NCBI GenBank assembly: GCA_905212515.1 | Contig: CAJMEU010000031.1 | Coordinates: 1 to 22,855, forward strand | DNA: 22,855 bases | Reading direction: 5' to 3' | Source of the DNA: an uncultured Oscillospiraceae bacterium | Lineage (GTDB): Bacteria > Bacillota > Clostridia > Oscillospirales > Ruminococcaceae | Shown: one piece after another, positions 19,395-22,855 of the stretch | Layout: each line of letters opens with the position of its first letter | How positions within the stretch are numbered: position 1 is the first letter of the stretch | Notes under the pieces: model-generated | Told to the model about the DNA's origin: nothing | What the model saw: only the letters and a program-made list of their open reading frames with translations | Databases searched by the model: none | Translations under genes and position numbers: made by a program

Positions 19395-21671
19395 ATGTAC
19401 ACCTTTGAGGGCTTTACCCGGCAGGCCGGCCGGGCAGTGAACGGGGCGCTGCGCCGCGCGGGCAAAATGGGCCACACCTGGGTGGGGACGGAACATCTGC
19501 TGCTGGCACTGGCCGGGGAGGACACCGGCGAGGCGGCGGCATTTTTGCTGGAAAAGCAAGTGTACGCCTTTCGCCTGGGCCGGCTGCTGGCGCCCCAGGG
19601 CGCCGGCGCGCCCCTGCGCCTGACGCCCCGGGATTTTACCGATAATCTGAAGAAATGCCTGGACCTGGCCGCCCTGGAGGCAAAGGCCGACTGCGTGGGC
19701 GAGCGGGGCAATTTAAAAAACGTGCGCACCGGGGCCATGCACCTACTGACGGCCATGCTGGAACTGCCCTGTACGGGCCGGCAGATGCTGCAAACCTTGG
19801 GCGTGGAGCCGCGGGCCGCCGCGCGGGCATACGGCCGGCGCGGCCACCCCGGCCGGGCTCCCCGCGGCGGGGGGGCGGGCGCGCGGCCCCAACCCCGCGC
19901 GGGCGGGCGCACAGCCGAAAAATATGCCCAGGACCTGACGGCCCTGGCTATGGATGGCCTGCTGGATCCGGTGAGCGCCCGCGACGGCGAGTTGGAGCGG
20001 GTGGAGGAGATCCTTATGCGGCGGCGCAAGAACAACCCCTGCCTGGTGGGCGAGCCGGGCGTGGGCAAAACGGCCGTGGTGGAGGGCTTGGCCCAACGCA
20101 TCGCGGACGGCAAGGTGCCGCCGCGCCTGCGGCAAAAGCGCATTTTATCCCTGGATGTGGGCAGCCTGGTGGCCGGTACCAAGTATCGGGGCGATTTTGA
20201 GGAGCGGTTCCGCGGCGTGTTGGCGGACGTGCAGCGCGCGGGGGACGTGATCCTGTTCATCGACGAGGTGCACAGCATCGTGGGCGCGGGCGCCGCCGAG
20301 GGCGGTATCGACGCGTCCAGCATCTTGAAGCCGCTGCTGGCCCGGGGCGAGGTGCAGGTGATCGGCGCCACCACGCGGGTGGAGTATAAAAAGTATATCG
20401 AAAAGGACGCGGCCCTGGCGCGGCGCTTCGGCGAGGTGACCGTGGAAGAACCCAGCGAGACGGAGGCCAAGGCCATTTTGGGGGCGCTGGCGCCGCGCTA
20501 CGCCCAGCACCACGGCGTGGATATCAGCCAGGACGCGGTGGAGGCCAGCGTGAGTTTGAGCATCCGTTACCTGCCCCAGCGCCGTCTGCCGGACAAGGCG
20601 CTGGACCTGTTGGACGAGGCCTGCGCCCGGGCGGTGCTGCACGGGCAGGGCGGACCGAAACCGGCGGTGACGGCCCGGGACATCGAGCAGGTGGCCGCCC
20701 TGCAGAGCGGCGTGCCCCAGGGCGCGCTGAGCCAGGGCGAGAGCGAACGCCTGGCCGCCCTGGAACGGCAGCTCAACCGCCGGGTGGTGGGCCAGTCGGC
20801 GGCCGTGCACGCGGTGGCCGGCGCCATGCAGCGGGCGCGGTTGGGCCTTGCCGGCGGCACGCGTCCCATGGGGGCGTTTTTGTTCCTGGGCCCCACGGGC
20901 GTGGGCAAGACGGCCCTGGCCAAGGCTTTGGCCGCCAGTGAGTTCGGCAGCGAGAAAGCCCTGGTGCGCTTTGACATGAGCGAATATATGGAAAAGCACG
21001 CGGTCTCGCGCCTGCTGGGGGCCCCTCCGGGTTATGTGGGCTACGGCGAGGGCGGCCAGCTGACCGAGGCAGTGCGCAAGAAACCCTTCTGCGTGCTGCT
21101 GCTGGATGAGATCGAAAAAGCTCATCCGGATGTGACCAACCTGCTGCTGCAATTGCTGGACGACGGCGCGCTGACGGACAGCGAGGGCCGCCGGGTGGAT
21201 TTCACCCACACGCTGGTGATCCTCACCTCCAACCTGGGCGCCAAGGCGCTGGAGAGGGAAAGCCGTTTGGGCTTTGGCGAAGACGCCGCCGACGAGAGCG
21301 AGCGCGAGGCCCTGAAGGCTGCCCGCGCCCACTTCAGCCCCGAGCTGCTGGGCCGCCTGGACGAGCTGGTGGTATTCAAACCCCTGGGGCAGCCCCAGCG
21401 CGCCGAGGTGGCGGATATGCTGTTGGAAGAGCTGGAAGGCCGCTGTGCCCTGTGCGGTGTGACGCTGCGCCACACCAGCGCGGCGGCCGACGCGCTGGCC
21501 CGCAAGTGGTACGACGCCAAAGCCGGCGCCCGCAGCCTGCGCCGCGCGGTGACACGCGAGGTGGAGCAGCGCCTGGCCCAAAGCATGTTGCACGACGGCG
21601 CCACGGATTACCTGTTGGATGTGCGGGACGGCAAATTGGTGCTGGCTGTGCCCACCCTGGCCGGGGTGTGA
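19395..21671 (+). CDS. Clp-family AAA+ unfoldase lacking the middle domain (ClpC/ClpA-like)
   Basis: This encodes a 758-residue cytoplasmic unfoldase. In order: a Clp N-domain (about 1-142, with GHTWVGTEHLLLAL), a Gly/Pro/Arg-rich linker (about 145-172), AAA domain D1 with Walker A GEPGVGKT (219-226), pore loop KYRG and Walker B ILFIDE, then AAA domain D2 with Walker A GPTGVGKT (499-506) and Walker B VLLLDE (567-572). The loop motif LGF (625-627) matches the ClpP-docking tripeptide, so it probably feeds ClpP. Between LLDEACARAV (about 405-414) and the ARDIEQV segment there are only about 12 residues where ClpC carries its coiled-coil/UVR middle domain. In length and plan it is closer to ClpA. 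AGGGG precedes ATG 19395. It is a single-gene unit with its own terminator. Confidence 0.92.
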   Translation: MYTFEGFTRQAGRAVNGALRRAGKMGHTWVGTEHLLLALAGEDTGEAAAFLLEKQVYAFRLGRLLAPQGAGAPLRLTPRDFTDNLKKCLDLAALEAKADCVGERGNLKNVRTGAMHLLTAMLELPCTGRQMLQTLGVEPRAAARAYGRRGHPGRAPRGGGAGARPQPRAGGRTAEKYAQDLTALAMDGLLDPVSARDGELERVEEILMRRRKNNPCLVGEPGVGKTAVVEGLAQRIADGKVPPRLRQKRILSLDVGSLVAGTKYRGDFEERFRGVLADVQRAGDVILFIDEVHSIVGAGAAEGGIDASSILKPLLARGEVQVIGATTRVEYKKYIEKDAALARRFGEVTVEEPSETEAKAILGALAPRYAQHHGVDISQDAVEASVSLSIRYLPQRRLPDKALDLLDEACARAVLHGQGGPKPAVTARDIEQVAALQSGVPQGALSQGESERLAALERQLNRRVVGQSAAVHAVAGAMQRARLGLAGGTRPMGAFLFLGPTGVGKTALAKALAASEFGSEKALVRFDMSEYMEKHAVSRLLGAPPGYVGYGEGGQLTEAVRKKPFCVLLLDEIEKAHPDVTNLLLQLLDDGALTDSEGRRVDFTHTLVILTSNLGAKALERESRLGFGEDAADESEREALKAARAHFSPELLGRLDELVVFKPLGQPQRAEVADMLLEELEGRCALCGVTLRHTSAAADALARKWYDAKAGARSLRRAVTREVEQRLAQSMLHDGATDYLLDVRDGKLVLAVPTLAGV

Positions 21672-21680
21672 CGATACAAA

Positions 21681-21714
21681 AAAGAGGGAAAGGCCTATGG
21701 CTTTCCCTCTTTTT
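21681..21714 (+). terminator. Terminator of the Clp ATPase gene
   Basis: A perfect 12-bp stem pairs AAAGAGGGAAAG (21681-21692) with 21701-21712 around an 8-base loop. A T-run follows. Confidence 0.9.
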
Positions 21715-21785
21715 CCGTACTTATATTACCACAAAAACGGAAAGATTTTAAATTTTGTACTTTCCCTCTTCAGCGTGTAAGAAGA

Positions 21786-21908
21786 ATGGGGGAGACAATG
21801 AAGCCGGACAAAGGATCTTTTCTAGAACAGCTTGAAACGAAGCCAGCTCCTGTGCACACGCCGGTACTGGCCCTGCGCACAGCCGCGCTGAACGCCGAGG
21901 TGAGGTGA
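21786..21908 (+). CDS. Candidate small ORF (36-40 codons) upstream of the CPBP protease
   Basis: In the 320-base gap before the CPBP gene there is a plus-strand ORF from ATG 21786 to TGA 21908. An in-frame second ATG at 21798 follows GGGGGAG by only 3 bases. The predicted peptide starts MKPDKGSFLEQLETKPAPVH from the second ATG. It is soluble and mildly charged, with no signal or membrane segment, and I recognise no family. The local DNA is less GC-rich than the genes around it. It could be a small protein, a leader peptide for the CPBP gene 84 bases downstream, or chance. The rest of the gap holds AT-rich DNA (21718-21780) and two copies of GTTTCCTCC (around 21917 and 21950). Confidence 0.35.
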   Translation: MGETMKPDKGSFLEQLETKPAPVHTPVLALRTAALNAEVR

Positions 21909-21992
21909 AAAACGGTTTCCTCCCATCCGCTGAAATGAAGAAAACCGCCCGTTTCCTCCGTTGTGTGGAAAGAAAAGAAAGGCGGTGTCCCT

Positions 21993-22823
21993 ATGAACAA
22001 CACGACAAAGCGGCGCTTGCGCACGGCGCTCTCCTGCGCGGGCTTTTTCTTTGTATGGGCCCTGACGGTGAGCCTGGGCAATTTCCTGCCGGACCCGGCA
22101 TGGCTGGAACAGATGCCGGCCCTGCGGCGGCTGTGGTGGGAAGTGCTGCCCCTGTTGGCCGTGGGGTTGGCGACGGTGCTGTTCGGTTGGGGATTGGACA
22201 AAGCGCGCAACCGGACGAAGCTCTCCGCCCACTGGGGGCAAGACGCGGCCCTGGGCCTCGCGCTGGGCGCGGCCTGGCTGGCCGTGCCGGCCCTGCTGCT
22301 GTGGCTATTGGGGGCGCTGCGTGTCACCGGCGTAAGCCCGGTGTCGGGCATATGGCTGTGGGCGCTGGCCGCCCTGGCCAATGTGGCTATGCAGGAATAT
22401 TTGGTGCGCGGCTATCTGTACCAAAGCTGCAAAAATGCCTATGGCCGCGGCGCGGCGCTGGCGGTGATCACGGCGCTGTTCGCCCTGATGCACGGCGGCG
22501 CTTTTGCGGCCGGCGTGGTGCCGGTGCTGAACGTGCTGACCATGAGCGTTTTCGCCACCTTGCTGCTGGAATACACCGGCGGCCTGCTGGCGTCCATCCT
22601 GGCCCATTTTATGTGGAATACAGCCGGCTGCCTGCTGCTGGGCAGCGTATCCTTGGCTGACGATTACCCCCATTGGCTGACGTGTACCTTTGCCGGCAGC
22701 GAACTGTTGTCCGGCGGGATATACAAATTGGAGGGCAGCATCCTGACGTTGGCGGCTAACCTGGGATTGTGCGTGCTGACGGCTGTGCTGATGCGCCGCG
22801 CAGCCGGGCGACAAAGGACATAA
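21993..22823 (+). CDS. CPBP-family intramembrane metalloprotease
   Basis: This 276-residue membrane protein belongs to the CPBP (CaaX protease and bacteriocin-processing, Abi) family. An N-terminal hydrophobic helix follows MNNTTKRRLR, and about six to eight further membrane segments are apparent. The catalytic motifs are MQEYLVRG (Gln134, Glu135, Arg139), FALMHGG (Phe163, His167) and HFMWN (His205, Asn209). The first Glu of the usual EExxxR is Gln, a variant also seen in other CPBP proteins, so activity is plausible but not certain. ATG 21993 is chosen because AGGCGGTG lies just upstream. The frame opens at 21963. The substrate is unknown; self-immunity, prenyl-protein-like processing and regulatory roles are all known in the family. 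Confidence 0.87.
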   Translation: MNNTTKRRLRTALSCAGFFFVWALTVSLGNFLPDPAWLEQMPALRRLWWEVLPLLAVGLATVLFGWGLDKARNRTKLSAHWGQDAALGLALGAAWLAVPALLLWLLGALRVTGVSPVSGIWLWALAALANVAMQEYLVRGYLYQSCKNAYGRGAALAVITALFALMHGGAFAAGVVPVLNVLTMSVFATLLLEYTGGLLASILAHFMWNTAGCLLLGSVSLADDYPHWLTCTFAGSELLSGGIYKLEGSILTLAANLGLCVLTAVLMRRAAGRQRT

Positions 22824-22825
22824 AG

Positions 22826-22852
22826 AACGCCCCGGAGTAGTTCCGGGGCGTT
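22826..22852 (+). terminator. Terminator hairpin after the CPBP gene
   Basis: A perfect 11-bp stem pairs AACGCCCCGGA (22826-22836) with 22842-22852 around GTAGT, starting 3 bases past the stop. The window ends before any T-run can be judged. Confidence 0.75.
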
Positions 22853-22855
22853 GAC

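Noticed and set aside
20145..21593. 482-codon minus-strand open frame
   Set aside because: It is antisense to the Clp ATPase, which has two Walker A/B sets in the plus frame.

Overview
The window looks like a chromosomal segment of a GC-rich anaerobic Firmicute, most likely an Oscillospiraceae/Ruminococcaceae gut bacterium of the Faecalibacterium-Gemmiger-Subdoligranulum type. This is an inference from AGGAGG-type ribosome binding sites, Firmicute-style TTGACA/TATAAT promoters (often with an extended TGn -10), strong intrinsic terminators, and the gene families (TSCPD protein, MtlR-like PRD regulator, Clp ATPase, CPBP protease). No rRNA, tRNA, CRISPR array, transposase or phage gene was seen. 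Coding density is high and most long antisense ORFs are GC-driven shadows.

Layout. 1-1560: the tail of larB, a His-rich larC (nickel-pincer cofactor synthesis) and a small DUF6514-like protein. 1581-1829: a terminator followed by two tandem 82-bp palindromic elements. 1830-2989: a PHP-domain phosphoesterase and a TSCPD-domain protein. 3193-11912: a nine-gene operon with one recognisable promoter and one terminator: ptsI, ptsH, SIS protein 1, an MtlR-like PRD regulator, a PTS EIIA, nanE, SIS protein 2, EIIB and an UlaA-type EIIC. 11920-12565: a MarR regulator with its own promoter and terminator. 12641-15916: a strong promoter with a palindromic operator candidate driving a PatB/MalY aminotransferase fused to a peroxiredoxin-like domain, then an APC permease. 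15933-19288, all on the minus strand: a radical SAM protein, a VTT/TVP38 membrane protein, a TetR repressor and a small membrane protein. 19395-21671: a Clp ATPase without a middle domain, divergent from the radical SAM gene. 21672-22855: a candidate 36-40 codon ORF and a CPBP intramembrane protease, ending in a hairpin.

How the genes work together. The nine-gene operon carries the general PTS proteins (EI, HPr) together with a complete sugar-specific PTS (EIIA, EIIB, EIIC), its phosphorylation-controlled activator, and three cytoplasmic sugar-phosphate enzymes. The transporter is ascorbate-type by sequence. However, the enzymes are an N-acetylmannosamine-6-phosphate epimerase and two SIS proteins rather than UlaD/E/F homologues, so the substrate is probably an amino sugar or an amino-sugar derivative feeding into GlcNAc-6-phosphate. 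This is the best candidate for an undescribed system. A second candidate is the sulfur-amino-acid module: a PLP lyase fused to a thiol-redox domain, with an amino acid permease and a MarR regulator encoded just upstream. A third, local circuit is the TetR repressor with two matching AcrR-like operators, one at its own promoter and one before the small membrane protein gene.

Two sequence-level oddities deserve checking. At the larB/larC junction a single C at position 74 removes both the expected larC ATG and the expected larB TGA. The larC C-terminus is also shorter than in the family.
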